Part shown: piece by piece, positions 45,189 to 54,054 of the stretch
Position numbering within the stretch: position 1 is the first letter of the stretch
How the letters are laid out: every line of letters begins with the position of its first letter
NCBI RefSeq assembly: GCF_020217425.1
Contig: NZ_CP084090.1
Coordinates: 3,224,001 to 3,288,000, forward strand
DNA: 64,000 nt
DNA from: Halomicrobium urmianum
Lineage (GTDB): Archaea; Halobacteriota; Halobacteria; Halobacteriales; Haloarculaceae
Direction of reading: 5' to 3'
The notes under the pieces: model-generated
Databases searched by the model: none
What the model was told of the DNA's origin: nothing
The model's input: only the letters and a program-made list of their open reading frames with translations
Position numbers and translations under genes: made by a program

Positions 45189-45569
45189 TCACACGTCGCG
45201 CCCGAGCGCCACGTACGCGCCGCTCTCCGGTGGCTCCTCGGGAGCGTTCGTTCTGGCGGCGACCGTCCGTCGATGGACGTCGATGACGGCCGCTTTCTCG
45301 GGCTCCGAGATGTCGAGGTGATCGGCGAACTCCGACCAGACCCGCTCGGGGACGAGCAGGTAGTAGGCGTCTTCCGTCCGCTTCAGGAGGGGGCCCGCGT
45401 ACTCCTTGCGCCACTCGTACACGATGTTCTCCACGCCGGGGAGCGACTCGACGCTCTCCTGGTGGTCGACCAGCGCCGCGCGGAGTTCGTCCTCGTCGAC
45501 GCCGGCGTCGTCGGCGACGGCGGCCACGACGGACTCCTCGAAGAGCGTTCCCGGGTCTGGACTGCTCAT
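45189..45569 (-). CDS. conserved haloarchaeal protein, unknown function
   Basis: 126 residues starting MSSPDPGTLFEESVVAAVAD. The protein has a small helical N-terminal half (AGVDEDELRAALVDHQESVE), a middle ENIVYEWRKEYAGPLLKRTE and a DAYYLLVPERVWSEFADHLD segment. No cofactor or catalytic motif is apparent. It stands alone on the minus strand, 100 nt after the dpsA promoter, and is divergent from the acyl-CoA synthetase gene. Function cannot be predicted from sequence. Confidence 0.72.
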   Translation of the reverse strand: MSSPDPGTLFEESVVAAVADDAGVDEDELRAALVDHQESVESLPGVENIVYEWRKEYAGPLLKRTEDAYYLLVPERVWSEFADHLDISEPEKAAVIDVHRRTVAARTNAPEEPPESGAYVALGRDV

Positions 45570-45778
45570 CCTCGGCGCTTCGACGACCCCGGCAAAAAAC
45601 GAATCGGCGTCCGCGCGAACGGAGTGAGCGCGGGCTCGGGAGACGAACGGAACGGGCTGGTGACACGTTCCGACCCAGATAGCCGCCTTTTCCTCCCAAA
45701 CTATCGCCCGTGATTACCGCCGAGAGCGCTCCTCGACAGCAGTATTGTTTTCCGGCGGCCGGTCGAAGTCCCACAGGC

Positions 45779-47884
45779 ATGGGACGCCTATCGACGCTGT
45801 TCGCGCCGGACCGGGTCGCGGTGATCGGCGCGACCGAATCTGAGGGCGCCGTGGGTCGGGCGATCACGGAGAACCTGCAGGCGACGTACGACGGCGAGGT
45901 CGTGGCCGTCAACCCCAACGCCGACGAGGTGCTGGGGCTGCCCTGCCACGACGCCGTCGCCGACGCCGAGGACGCCGACGAGATCGACGTCGCGGTCGTG
46001 GTCGTCCCGCCCGGCATCGCCGTCGACGCCATCCGGGAGGCCGGCGAGGCCGGGATCCGGAACGTCGTCGTGATCACCGCCGGCTTCGGCGAGACCGGTA
46101 GCGAGGGGGCCGCCCGCGAGCGCGAGTTGCGCGAGGTCGCCGAGGAGCACGATCTGAATCTGGTCGGACCGAACAGCCTCGGCGTGATGAGCACGCCCCG
46201 GGGTCTGAACGCCACCTTCGGCAACGAGATGGCCCGCGAGGGCGACATCTCCTTCATGAGTCAGTCGGGAGCGTTCGTCACGGCCGTTCTGGACTGGGCG
46301 GCCGAGCGCGACGTCGGGTTCAAGGACATCGTCTCGCTCGGTAACAAGGCCGTCCTCGACGAGGGCGACTTCGTCGCCGAGTGGGGCGACGACCCCGACA
46401 CCGACGTCATCCTGGGTTACCTGGAGGACGTCGACGAGGGCGCGGAGTTCATCGAGACGGCCCGGGAGGTCACCCGGGAGACGCCCATCGTGATGGTGAA
46501 GTCCGGGCGCACAGACGCCGGGGCCAGCGCCGCCGCCTCACACACCGGTGCCATGGCCGGCTCCGAGGAGGCATACGAGGCCGGGCTCGAGCAGGCCGGC
46601 GTCCTCCGCGTCGAGACGGTCCAGGAGCTGTTCGACTACGCCCAGATACTGGCCGATCAGCCGCTGCCCGACGGCGACGAGGTGGCCATCGTCACCAACG
46701 CCGGCGGCCCGGGCGTGATGACCACCGACGCCGTCGGCGACGCCGACCTGTCGCTGGCGGAGTTCGACGACGAGACCATCGAGACGCTATCGGAGTCGCT
46801 CCCGGAGGAGGCCAACATCTACAACCCGGTAGACGTCATCGGCGACGCGCCCGCCGAGCGGTTCGAACTGGCCCTAGAGACGGTGTTGCAGGACGACGGC
46901 GTCGCCATGGCCGTCGTCGTGGCCTGTCCGACGGCCGTGGTGGACTTCGAGGAACTCGCCGAGGTGGTGATCGACTGCCAGCGCGAGTACGGCCAGCCCG
47001 TAGCGACGACGCTGATGGGCGCGAAGTCGACCGGTCCGGCCGAGGCGCGACTGAACGACGCCGGCGTGCCGACGTACTTCGACCCGGCCCGCGCCGTCGA
47101 CAGCCTCGACGCGCTGCGCCGGTACGACGAGATCCGGTCCCGCGAGCACGTCGAACCGGCGACGTTCGACGTCGACCGCGAGCGGGCCCGCGAGGTCATC
47201 GAGCGCGGCGTCGACCGGGGCTCGAACCGGCTGGGCGTCGAGGCGATGGAACTGCTGGACGCCTACGGCATCCCGACGCCGGAGGGCGAGGTCGTCGACA
47301 GTCCGAGCGACGCCGAGCGGGTCGCGGCGGGCATCGACGGCGACGTCGTCATGAAGATCGTCAGCCCGGACATCCTGCACAAGTCCGACATCGGCGGCGT
47401 CGAGGTCGGCGTCTCCGCTGAGGACGTCCGGGACACCTACGAGGACCTGGTCGTCCGCGCCCGCGAGTACCAGCGCGACGCCACCATCGTCGGCGTGCAG
47501 GTCCAGGAGATGGTCGATCTGGACTCCGGTACGGAGACGATCGTCGGCACCAAGCGCGATCCGCAGTTCGGACCGCTCGTCCTCTTCGGCCTCGGCGGCA
47601 TCTTCGTGGAGGTCCTCGAAGACAGCACGGTCCGCGTCGCGCCGGTCACCGAGCCGGAGGCGACGGAGATGATCGACGACATCGAGTCCGCCCCGCTGCT
47701 GCGCGGAGCTCGCGGCACGGAACCGGTCGACGAGGCGGCCATCGTCGAAACTATCCAGCGGCTGTCACAACTCGTCACTGATTTCCCGTCCATCCTCGAA
47801 CTGGACGTCAACCCGCTGGTCGCGACCCCGGAGGGCGTCACGGCGGTCGACCTGCGGCTCACCATCGACCAGGAGGAGCTATGA
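45779..47884 (+). CDS. acdA: ADP-forming acetate/acyl-CoA ligase, fused alpha-beta
   Basis: 701 residues. The N-terminal CoA-binding Rossmann domain starts at once (MGRLSTLFAPDRVAVIGATE). The succinyl-CoA-synthetase-like part contains the phosphorylated histidine in SHTGAMAGSEEA (His255). An ATP-grasp domain fills the last 250 residues (KIVSPDILHKSDIGG, FGLGGIFVEVLED, LELDVNPLV). These enzymes make acetate (or another acid) and ATP from acyl-CoA, ADP and phosphate, the usual haloarchaeal overflow route. The ATG at 45779 gives the standard N-terminus. Its stop overlaps the next gene by 4 nt. Confidence 0.92.
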   Translation: MGRLSTLFAPDRVAVIGATESEGAVGRAITENLQATYDGEVVAVNPNADEVLGLPCHDAVADAEDADEIDVAVVVVPPGIAVDAIREAGEAGIRNVVVITAGFGETGSEGAARERELREVAEEHDLNLVGPNSLGVMSTPRGLNATFGNEMAREGDISFMSQSGAFVTAVLDWAAERDVGFKDIVSLGNKAVLDEGDFVAEWGDDPDTDVILGYLEDVDEGAEFIETAREVTRETPIVMVKSGRTDAGASAAASHTGAMAGSEEAYEAGLEQAGVLRVETVQELFDYAQILADQPLPDGDEVAIVTNAGGPGVMTTDAVGDADLSLAEFDDETIETLSESLPEEANIYNPVDVIGDAPAERFELALETVLQDDGVAMAVVVACPTAVVDFEELAEVVIDCQREYGQPVATTLMGAKSTGPAEARLNDAGVPTYFDPARAVDSLDALRRYDEIRSREHVEPATFDVDRERAREVIERGVDRGSNRLGVEAMELLDAYGIPTPEGEVVDSPSDAERVAAGIDGDVVMKIVSPDILHKSDIGGVEVGVSAEDVRDTYEDLVVRAREYQRDATIVGVQVQEMVDLDSGTETIVGTKRDPQFGPLVLFGLGGIFVEVLEDSTVRVAPVTEPEATEMIDDIESAPLLRGARGTEPVDEAAIVETIQRLSQLVTDFPSILELDVNPLVATPEGVTAVDLRLTIDQEEL

Positions 47885-48948
47885 ACACTGTACTCGTCAC
47901 CTCGACGGACCACGGCATCGGCAAGACGGCTATCTCGGTCGCGCTGGCGCGGACCGCCCAGCAGGCGGGCCACGACGTCGGCTACATGAAGCCCAAGGGG
48001 ACGCGACTGCTCAGCGCGGTCGGCAAGACCCGCGACGAGGATCCAATGCTCGCCCGCGAGCTACTGGATCTCGACGCGGAGATGCACGAGATGGAGCCCA
48101 TCGTCTACTCCCCGACGTTCGTCCAGGAGGCCGTCCGCGGGCGCGAGGACCCGGACGAACTCCGCGAGCGCGTCGTCGAGAACTTCGAGGGCCTGGCCGA
48201 GGGGACCGACCTGATGGTCCTGGAGGGGAGCGACGACCTCGCGACGGGCGGCATCGTCGACCTCACCGACGTCGACGTCGCGGAGGCCGTCGACGCGCGC
48301 GTCGTGCTGGTCTCCGGCTACGAGGACGCCGGCACCGCCGACGACGTGCTGGCCGCGGCCGAGACCATCGGCGATCGCCTGGCAGGCGTGCTGTTCAACG
48401 GCGTCCGCGACTCGGAGCTCGACGAACTGACCGACGCGGTGATGCCGTTCCTCGAAGGCCAGGGCGTGCCGGTGCTCGGTGCCGTCCCGCGCGTTCAGGA
48501 ACTGGCCGGCGTCACCGTCGACGAACTCGCCCGGAACCTCGGAGCGGACGTGCTGACCTCCGACGCCACCATGGATGCCCACGTCGAGCGGTTCACCGTC
48601 GGCGCGATGAGCGGCAACGCCGCGCTCGAGCAGTTCCGCCGCACCCGCGACGCCGTGATGATCACGGGCGGCGACCGCTCCGAGATCCAGACCGCGGCGC
48701 TGGAGGCGTCGGGGATCCGCGCGCTGGTCCTGACCGGCGGCTTCCGGCCCGCCAGCGCCGTCCTCGGTCGGGCCGAGGAGGAGGGCGTGCCCGTCCTGCT
48801 CGTCCAGTCCGACACGCGCACCACCATCGACCGCGTCGAGGACGTCCTCGGCTCCGGCCGGACCCGCGATCGGGCCACCGTCGAGCGGATGCAGGAGCTG
48901 CTTACCGAGAGTATCGACCTCGAAAACGCCCTGTCAGTCGACCTTTAA
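47881..48948 (+). CDS. DRTGG-domain, phosphotransacetylase-like P-loop protein
   Basis: 355 residues, translationally coupled to the ADP-forming ligase (ATGA). The N-terminal 220 residues are a BioD/CobB-like P-loop fold (TSTDHGIGKTAISVALAR). The C-terminal 130 residues are a DRTGG domain (ERFTVGAMSGNAALEQF, MITGGDRSEIQTAALEASG, LTGGFRPASAVL). The same two-domain block forms the N-terminal regulatory half of long bacterial phosphotransacetylases but lacks the catalytic PTA_PTB domain here. It is therefore probably a regulator or sensor of the acyl-CoA/acetate step rather than an enzyme. Confidence 0.82.
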   Translation: MNTVLVTSTDHGIGKTAISVALARTAQQAGHDVGYMKPKGTRLLSAVGKTRDEDPMLARELLDLDAEMHEMEPIVYSPTFVQEAVRGREDPDELRERVVENFEGLAEGTDLMVLEGSDDLATGGIVDLTDVDVAEAVDARVVLVSGYEDAGTADDVLAAAETIGDRLAGVLFNGVRDSELDELTDAVMPFLEGQGVPVLGAVPRVQELAGVTVDELARNLGADVLTSDATMDAHVERFTVGAMSGNAALEQFRRTRDAVMITGGDRSEIQTAALEASGIRALVLTGGFRPASAVLGRAEEEGVPVLLVQSDTRTTIDRVEDVLGSGRTRDRATVERMQELLTESIDLENALSVDL

Positions 48949-49071
48949 CCGGTCGAAGGCGCGGTAAACTGTCTCGCTTCCTTTTGTGTGATAGACAAGT
49001 ACCGACGGTCGGAGCCAGTCGGGCTCCGCAGTGTCACACCCCCCGGGACCCCCCGCCCGGACTCGTTCCCC
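48949..49071. terminator. convergent-end hairpin between acd cluster and bioD
   Basis: A nested hairpin: outer GTGTGA (48986-48991) / TCACAC (49034-49039) and inner GGAGCC (49011-49016) / GGCTCC (49022-49027). CTTTTG precedes it. It lies between converging transcripts and may end both. No gene was found in the gap. Confidence 0.45.
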
Positions 49072-49734
49072 CTATTCTTCGCCGCGGAAGTCGCGTGGAA
49101 GGTGCTCCGCGACGGCGTCCACGACGGTATCGGGGTCCGCGACGTCGATCGGCGGGAGCGTCGCCACGGGCAGGTCGTTCTCGCGCTCGATCACCTCGGG
49201 GTTGGTCCGCTCCGCGGTCGTCGCGCCCTCGTACTCGCTGAGGACCACGCCGAGCACGGGCACCGAGCGGCGGCGCAACGCCGCGACGGTCAACGCGGTG
49301 TGGTTGAGCGTGCCCAGCCCGGACCGGGCCACGACCAGCGCCGGCAGGCCGAGGTCCGCGGCGAGGTCGATCACGTCCCGGCCGTCGGCCAGCGGGACGC
49401 GCAGGCCGCCGATCCCCTCGACTACGGTACGCTCGTTCGCCTCGATCCGCTCCCGGCAGCCCTCTCGGATGCCCTCGTAGGAGAGGTCGGCCCCGATCTC
49501 CCGGGCCGCCACGGCCGGCGCGAGCGCCGGTTCCAGCCTGCGCAGGCAGACCGCGGCGTCCTCGCTGCCGGCGATCCGCTGCACCTCGCCCGCGTCGTCG
49601 TCCGGCGGGTAGCCCGTCTGACAGGGCTTGACGGCGACGGCGTCGTGCCCGTCTCGCCGGAGCCAGCCCGTCAGGCCGGCGGCGACGACCGTCTTCCCGA
49701 CGCCGGTGTCGGTGCCGACGACGCAGACGCTCAT
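49072..49734 (-). CDS. bioD: dethiobiotin synthase
   Basis: 220 residues. The P-loop GTDTGVGKT is at residues 7-15, followed by AVKPCQTGY, the diaminopelargonate-binding lysine region. VVEGIGGLRVPLAD is the second conserved block. It closes the ureido ring of dethiobiotin using ATP and CO2. The start overlaps the bioF stop (ATGA). It is the last gene of the biotin operon. The mature enzyme should be a cytosolic dimer. Confidence 0.93.
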   Translation of the reverse strand: MSVCVVGTDTGVGKTVVAAGLTGWLRRDGHDAVAVKPCQTGYPPDDDAGEVQRIAGSEDAAVCLRRLEPALAPAVAAREIGADLSYEGIREGCRERIEANERTVVEGIGGLRVPLADGRDVIDLAADLGLPALVVARSGLGTLNHTALTVAALRRRSVPVLGVVLSEYEGATTAERTNPEVIERENDLPVATLPPIDVADPDTVVDAVAEHLPRDFRGEE

Positions 49735-50924
49735 CGCGACCGCGCCTCTCGGAAGGCGGCCACGCAGGCGTCGACGTCCGCGCCGGTGTGAGCGGCCGTC
49801 GGCGCGACTCTGATACGTGCGGTGCCCTCCGGCACGGTCGGTGATCGGATGGCGGGCGCGACGATCCCCCGCTTTCGGACAGCCCGCTCCAGTTCGAGCA
49901 CGTCGTCGCGGTCGCCGACCAGCACCGGGAGTATCTGCGAGTCGCCCGGCACCTCGAAGACCGCGCCTTCGAGGCCGTCTCGGAGGGGGTCGACGTTGGC
50001 CCACAGGCGCTCGCGTCGGTCGCCCTCGCCGGCGATCCGCAGCGCCTCGCGCGCGGCCCCGACCGCCGGCGGCGCCAGCCCGGTCGAGAAGACGAACGTC
50101 CGCGCCGCGTTCAGCAGGTGCTCGATCAGGTCCTCGTCGCCGGCGACGTAGCCGCCCTGGGCACCGAGCGCCTTGGAGAGCGTCCCAAGTTCGACGTCGA
50201 CGCGGTCGGTCAGCCCCTCGCGCCGGACGTTTCCGCCGCCGTCCGCCCCGAACACCCCCGTGGCGTGGGCCTCGTCGGCCATCGTCCAGGCACCGTGGTC
50301 GTCGGCGACGTCGCAGAGCCGCTCCAGCGGCGCGACGTCCCCGTCCATCGAGAAGACGGTGTCCGTCACGACGAGCCAGGATTCGTCGGCGTCGGCCTGT
50401 CGCTCTCGCTCGGCCATCCTCGCCGCGAAGTCGTCGGGGTCGCAGTGATCGTAGACGACGGTCTCGCCGGCGCCGATCCGGCAGCCGTCGACGATGCTCG
50501 CGTGGTTGAGCGCGTCGGAGAAGACGACGTCCGGCGCGAGCGCGTCGACGGTACCGACGTTCGCGGCGTAGCCCGACGAAAACACCAGCGTGTGCTCGCA
50601 GCCCTTGCAGTCGGCGAGGTCGCGCTCCAGCGCCCGGTGGAGGTGCGTGTCGCCGGTGACCAGCCGCGACGCACCGGCCCCCGTACCGACGGTCCGGGCC
50701 GCCGTCTCGGCCGCCCGCTGGACGCGGTCGTCGCCCGCCAGCCCGAGGTAATCGTTGGACGCGAAGACGAGTGCCGGTTCGCCGAACCGGGGCGGACCGC
50801 CCTTCGGGTCCTCTGCGAAGCGCGTGCGCGTCTCGACGGACTCGGTCGGGTCGAGGTGGCGGCGGAGGTCCCCCTCCTCGCGCTCGCCGAGGCGGTCGCC
50901 GAGGTCGAAGCCGCGGTCGGTCAC
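49731..50924 (-). CDS. bioF: 8-amino-7-oxononanoate synthase
   Basis: 397 residues from a GTG start at 50924 that overlaps the stop of the unknown gene upstream (GTGA). It is a PLP-dependent alpha-oxoamine synthase: FASNDYLGLAGDDRV near residue 54, GTGAGASRLVTGDTHLH, NHASIVDGCRIG, MADEAHATGVFGADGGG, and the PLP lysine in GTLSKALGAQGG. It condenses pimeloyl thioester with alanine. A bioA homologue is not present in the cluster, so the aminotransferase step must be encoded elsewhere or done by another enzyme. Confidence 0.93.
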   Translation of the reverse strand: MTDRGFDLGDRLGEREEGDLRRHLDPTESVETRTRFAEDPKGGPPRFGEPALVFASNDYLGLAGDDRVQRAAETAARTVGTGAGASRLVTGDTHLHRALERDLADCKGCEHTLVFSSGYAANVGTVDALAPDVVFSDALNHASIVDGCRIGAGETVVYDHCDPDDFAARMAERERQADADESWLVVTDTVFSMDGDVAPLERLCDVADDHGAWTMADEAHATGVFGADGGGNVRREGLTDRVDVELGTLSKALGAQGGYVAGDEDLIEHLLNAARTFVFSTGLAPPAVGAAREALRIAGEGDRRERLWANVDPLRDGLEGAVFEVPGDSQILPVLVGDRDDVLELERAVRKRGIVAPAIRSPTVPEGTARIRVAPTAAHTGADVDACVAAFREARSR

Positions 50925-51565
50925 GCCTCGCCCTCCCGCGCGGCCTCGGCCGCCGCCGTCAGCTCGCCGTCGCCGATATACGAGACGAACACCAGCCCGT
51001 CGGTCTTCAGTTCGTAGTCGACGTCGACGGACAGTTCATTGTAGTTGAACGGTTCCGTGACGACGTGGTAGCCGTTGGGCGTCTCGGTCGCGAACGCGAC
51101 GTCAGTGTGCTCGGCCACCGCCTCGCGGAGGCGATCGCAGTCCTCGGCCGTCGCGTCGTCGAGGTCGAAAATGAAGTACGTCTCGTCCTTGCAGGCGTCG
51201 GACTGGAGGACGGACGCGTACTCGCTGTCGACCTGCTTGAACTTCGTCACGACCCCCCGGCCGCCGTGCAGGCGGGCTTCCAGCCAGTCGTCCATCCGGC
51301 CGCGGAGTCGGAAGGTCGCCGACAGCGCGTCGCGCGCGTTCACGGTGAGATAGAGGCGGAACCGCTCGTCGAAACGGGCGACCGCGTGATCCAGTTGCAC
51401 CATCTTCTCGGTCAGTTCCGCGCGGTCCTCGACGATCTCTCGAATCACCGGCAGGTCGCCGTGGCTCGCGTCCGGGTTCTCCTTGGCGCGCGCGATAGCC
51501 ACCAGGAGGTACACGCGGTCCTCCCCGAACTCGCAGAACGCCAGCAGATCCTCGGGGTCAGTCAT
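50921..51565 (-). CDS. unknown protein in the biotin operon (PrimPol-like pattern, uncertain)
   Basis: 214 residues, overlapping bioF by 4 nt, so co-translated with it. The first half is helical (EDLLAFCEFGEDRVYLLVAI, MVQLDHAVARFDERFRLYL). The second half has ARDALSATFRLRGRMDDWL, a Lys-rich turn VVTKFKQVDSEYAS, YFIFDLDDATAEDCDRL and TETPNGYHVVTEPFN. Acidic FDLDD and a downstream histidine strand recall archaeo-eukaryotic primase/PrimPol or nucleotidyltransferase folds, but no family is certain. Why it sits in a biotin operon is unclear. It may be a frequent haloarchaeal neighbour or an unrelated passenger. Confidence 0.6.
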   Translation of the reverse strand: MTDPEDLLAFCEFGEDRVYLLVAIARAKENPDASHGDLPVIREIVEDRAELTEKMVQLDHAVARFDERFRLYLTVNARDALSATFRLRGRMDDWLEARLHGGRGVVTKFKQVDSEYASVLQSDACKDETYFIFDLDDATAEDCDRLREAVAEHTDVAFATETPNGYHVVTEPFNYNELSVDVDYELKTDGLVFVSYIGDGELTAAAEAAREGEA

Positions 51566-51634
51566 GGCGGGGGCGACGAGCGGGCCGGTATAATGCGTGT
51601 CCCTCCTCCGTCAGAGCGTCGCATCCGAGCGCGA

Positions 51635-52805
51635 TCAGAACCCGGGCATGACCTCGGCCGGGCCGTAGACGCCGTAGTCGCCGGCGCGGTTCCGCAGGAC
51701 GCCGGCCTTCATGTAGCCCAGCGCCGGGCCGTTGACGTTGGCCTCCATGCTCGTGTCGTCGTCCAGCTGGAAGGTGTTCGTGCCGCGCTCGCCGTCGAAG
51801 GTCCGGCCCGTCACGCGGACCGTCGTTGTCGTCGGCTTCTCGTCCCGGCGCACGTCGAGGACGCCGCCGACGGTGACGTCTTCGGCGTCGCAGATCCCGG
51901 CCCGCTCAAGCAGGACGTCGCCGGCGTGCTCCATGTCGCGGAACTCCAGGCGGCCGTCGTGCCCTCGACGAGTTCCTCGATCTCGTCCTCGCTCATCTCG
52001 CGGGCGCGCTCGACGTCGTAGCCGTCGAGGTGGGCGACGTCCTCGCGGACGGTCCCCGGTTGTCCTCGTAGCCGGACTTGAGGCCGACGCCCCACCAGAT
52101 CTCCACTTCCTCGATCTCGACGAACGACTGGGCGGCGAGCGCCGCCGCACCGGTGAGAAAGCCCGGCGTCGCGCTGGCGCCGCAGATGAAGGTGATGCCC
52201 GACTTCTCGAGCGTCTCCGCCCGTTCCTCGAGCATCCCGATCACGCGCGAGCGCTTGAGGACGTCGACCAGGACGCCCTCGTAGTCGGCCCCGGCGAACC
52301 GCTCGGCCACGCGCGGGATGAAGTCGTGTTCGAGGTTCGGCAGGGCCATCAGAACGGCGTCGACCTTCTCGGACGCCGCGACGACGTCGTCGATGGGCGA
52401 CTCCGTCGGTTCGCCCTGTTCGCTGGCGGCGACGCCGGCGCGCTCGCCGGTCTGCTTGACGCCGTCAGACCGCAGGTCTGACGAGGATCGGGAACCGTCG
52501 GTTCCCTCACCGCCTGCTGAACCGCTGTCGGCCGCCGTCCCACCGTCGGCAGCGGCGTCGTCCTCGGGGCCGCTGTCTCGCGACTCGTCGCCACTCGACG
52601 TTCCCGAGCCACTTCGCGGCCCGCTAGCGATGTTGCCCTCCGTCGCCTCCAGCAGTTCCTCGACGTCGAGGCCGCCGTGGTCGACGGCCACGCCGTTGCG
52701 GTCGCAGGCGGCGACGGGGGTGACGCCGTCCCTGTGGCGCGCCACGTCGAGCGTTCGTCGTCCGATGCCTCCGGTTCCGAGCACTGCGAAGCGTACGTCG
52801 TCCAT
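51635..52805 (-). pseudogene. NAD(P)-binding oxidoreductase, broken by two single-base deletions
   Basis: The start at 52805 reads MDDVRFAVLGTGGIGRRTLD, a Rossmann-type dehydrogenase (saccharopine/aspartate/homoserine dehydrogenase-like). Frame is lost near 52054-52057: DNRG should continue TVREDVAHLDGYDVE in the next frame. It is lost again near 51961: VEG should continue HDGRLEFRDMEHAGDV in a third frame, which ends ...VYGPAEVMPGF at 51635. Restoring one G and one C gives a continuous ~390-residue protein. Both sites are G/C runs, so sequencing error is possible. Residues about 57-140 contain a Ser/Asp/Gly-rich insertion unlike the rest. It lies in the biotin operon between bioB and the unknown gene. 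Confidence 0.8.
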
Positions 52806-52832
52806 GCGTAATCGTCGGGTGGGGGTCTGCAG

Positions 52833-53948
52833 TCAGTCGTCGGTCGTCACTTCGGTGGCGGTGCCAGCGGCCGTGTCGACGGCCGCGTCGTCGTCGGGAC
52901 CACCCTCCTTGACCGCCTCGGGGTCGAAGTCGTTGGCCTCGGTGTTGGGCTCCAGTCCGGCGCGCTCCATCACCTCGATGTCGTCGCCGGGGGACTGACC
53001 CTCCGTCGTGAGGTAGTCGCCGGTGAGCACGCCGTCGGCACCGGCCTCGAAGGGGAGGTGCTGTTCGTCGGCGTCGAGGTTCGCCTCGCGCCCGCCCGTC
53101 AGCCGCACCCGGGCCTCGGGGTGGAGCAGTCGGTAGACCGCGACGGTCTCGACGATCTCCTCGGTCGTGACGTCGGCCGACCCGCCCAGGTCCTCGGCGA
53201 GCGGCGTCCCGGCGACCGGGTCGAGGACGTTCACCGGGAGCGAGGAGACGCCGACGTCCTGCAGGGCGACGGCGGCGTCCACCCGATCGGTCGGGGATTC
53301 GCCCATGCCGAGGATGACGCCGGCGCAGAGGTCCATGCCGGCCTCCTTCGCGACTTCGAGCGTGTGGACGCGGTCCTCGAAGGAGTGGGTGTCGACGATC
53401 TCGGGGAAGTAGTTCGGCGAGGTCTCGACGTTGTGATTGTAGTGGTTGAGCCCCTCATCGGCGAGGATCTCGGCCTCCTCCTCGGTGAGGATGCCGAGGC
53501 TGGCGTCGACCTCGACGTCGGTCTCGTCGCGGACCAGGCGGATCGCGCGGATCACGTCCTCCCACTCGTCGGGACGCTGCTCCTTCGAGACGCCCTTCTC
53601 GGCGACGACGATACCGAAGCGCTGGGCGCCGTCGCGCTCGGCGCGCTTCGCGGCGTCCAGTATCTCCTCCGGATCGAGGAAGCCGTAGTCGTCGATGCCC
53701 GTGTCGAAGTGGGCCGACTGCGCGCAGAAGCCGCAGTCCTCCGCGCAGTTGCCCGCCTTCGCGTTCACGATGGAGCAGGCGTCGACCGTGCCGTCGCCGA
53801 ACTCCGAGCGGACGTAGTCCGCCGCGGCGGCGAGTTCCTCGACCGGTTGGGCGATCAGCGCGAGCCCGTCGCGGCGGTCCAGTCGCTCGCCGTCGAGCAC
53901 GCGACGCACCGCCTCGTCGACCGTGCGGTTGCCCGTCTCGTAAACCAC
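52833..53948 (-). CDS. bioB: biotin synthase
   Basis: 371 residues from a GTG start at 53948 (MVYETGNRTVDEAV); a longer TTG start at 53975 is possible but less likely. The radical-SAM cysteines are CxxxCxxC at Cys68, Cys72 and Cys75 (CAEDCGFC). Later conserved blocks (YNHNVETSPNYFPEI, AGVILGMGES, LTGGREANLD) match BioB. It inserts sulfur into dethiobiotin using 4Fe-4S and 2Fe-2S clusters. The C-terminus has a disordered acidic extension of about 50 residues (EANDFDPEAVKEGGPDDDAA), a haloarchaeal feature. It is the first gene of the minus-strand biotin operon. Confidence 0.94.
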   Translation of the reverse strand: MVYETGNRTVDEAVRRVLDGERLDRRDGLALIAQPVEELAAAADYVRSEFGDGTVDACSIVNAKAGNCAEDCGFCAQSAHFDTGIDDYGFLDPEEILDAAKRAERDGAQRFGIVVAEKGVSKEQRPDEWEDVIRAIRLVRDETDVEVDASLGILTEEEAEILADEGLNHYNHNVETSPNYFPEIVDTHSFEDRVHTLEVAKEAGMDLCAGVILGMGESPTDRVDAAVALQDVGVSSLPVNVLDPVAGTPLAEDLGGSADVTTEEIVETVAVYRLLHPEARVRLTGGREANLDADEQHLPFEAGADGVLTGDYLTTEGQSPGDDIEVMERAGLEPNTEANDFDPEAVKEGGPDDDAAVDTAAGTATEVTTDD

Positions 53949-54054
53949 GGAAGCAACGTTGGTTGACCGTCGCAAAAAGGTTCGGGTGGCGACAGTCCCT
54001 CGTCGCCGAGTGGTAACAAACGACGGCCCTCTGGGCGGCGTAGCTCCGGACGCT

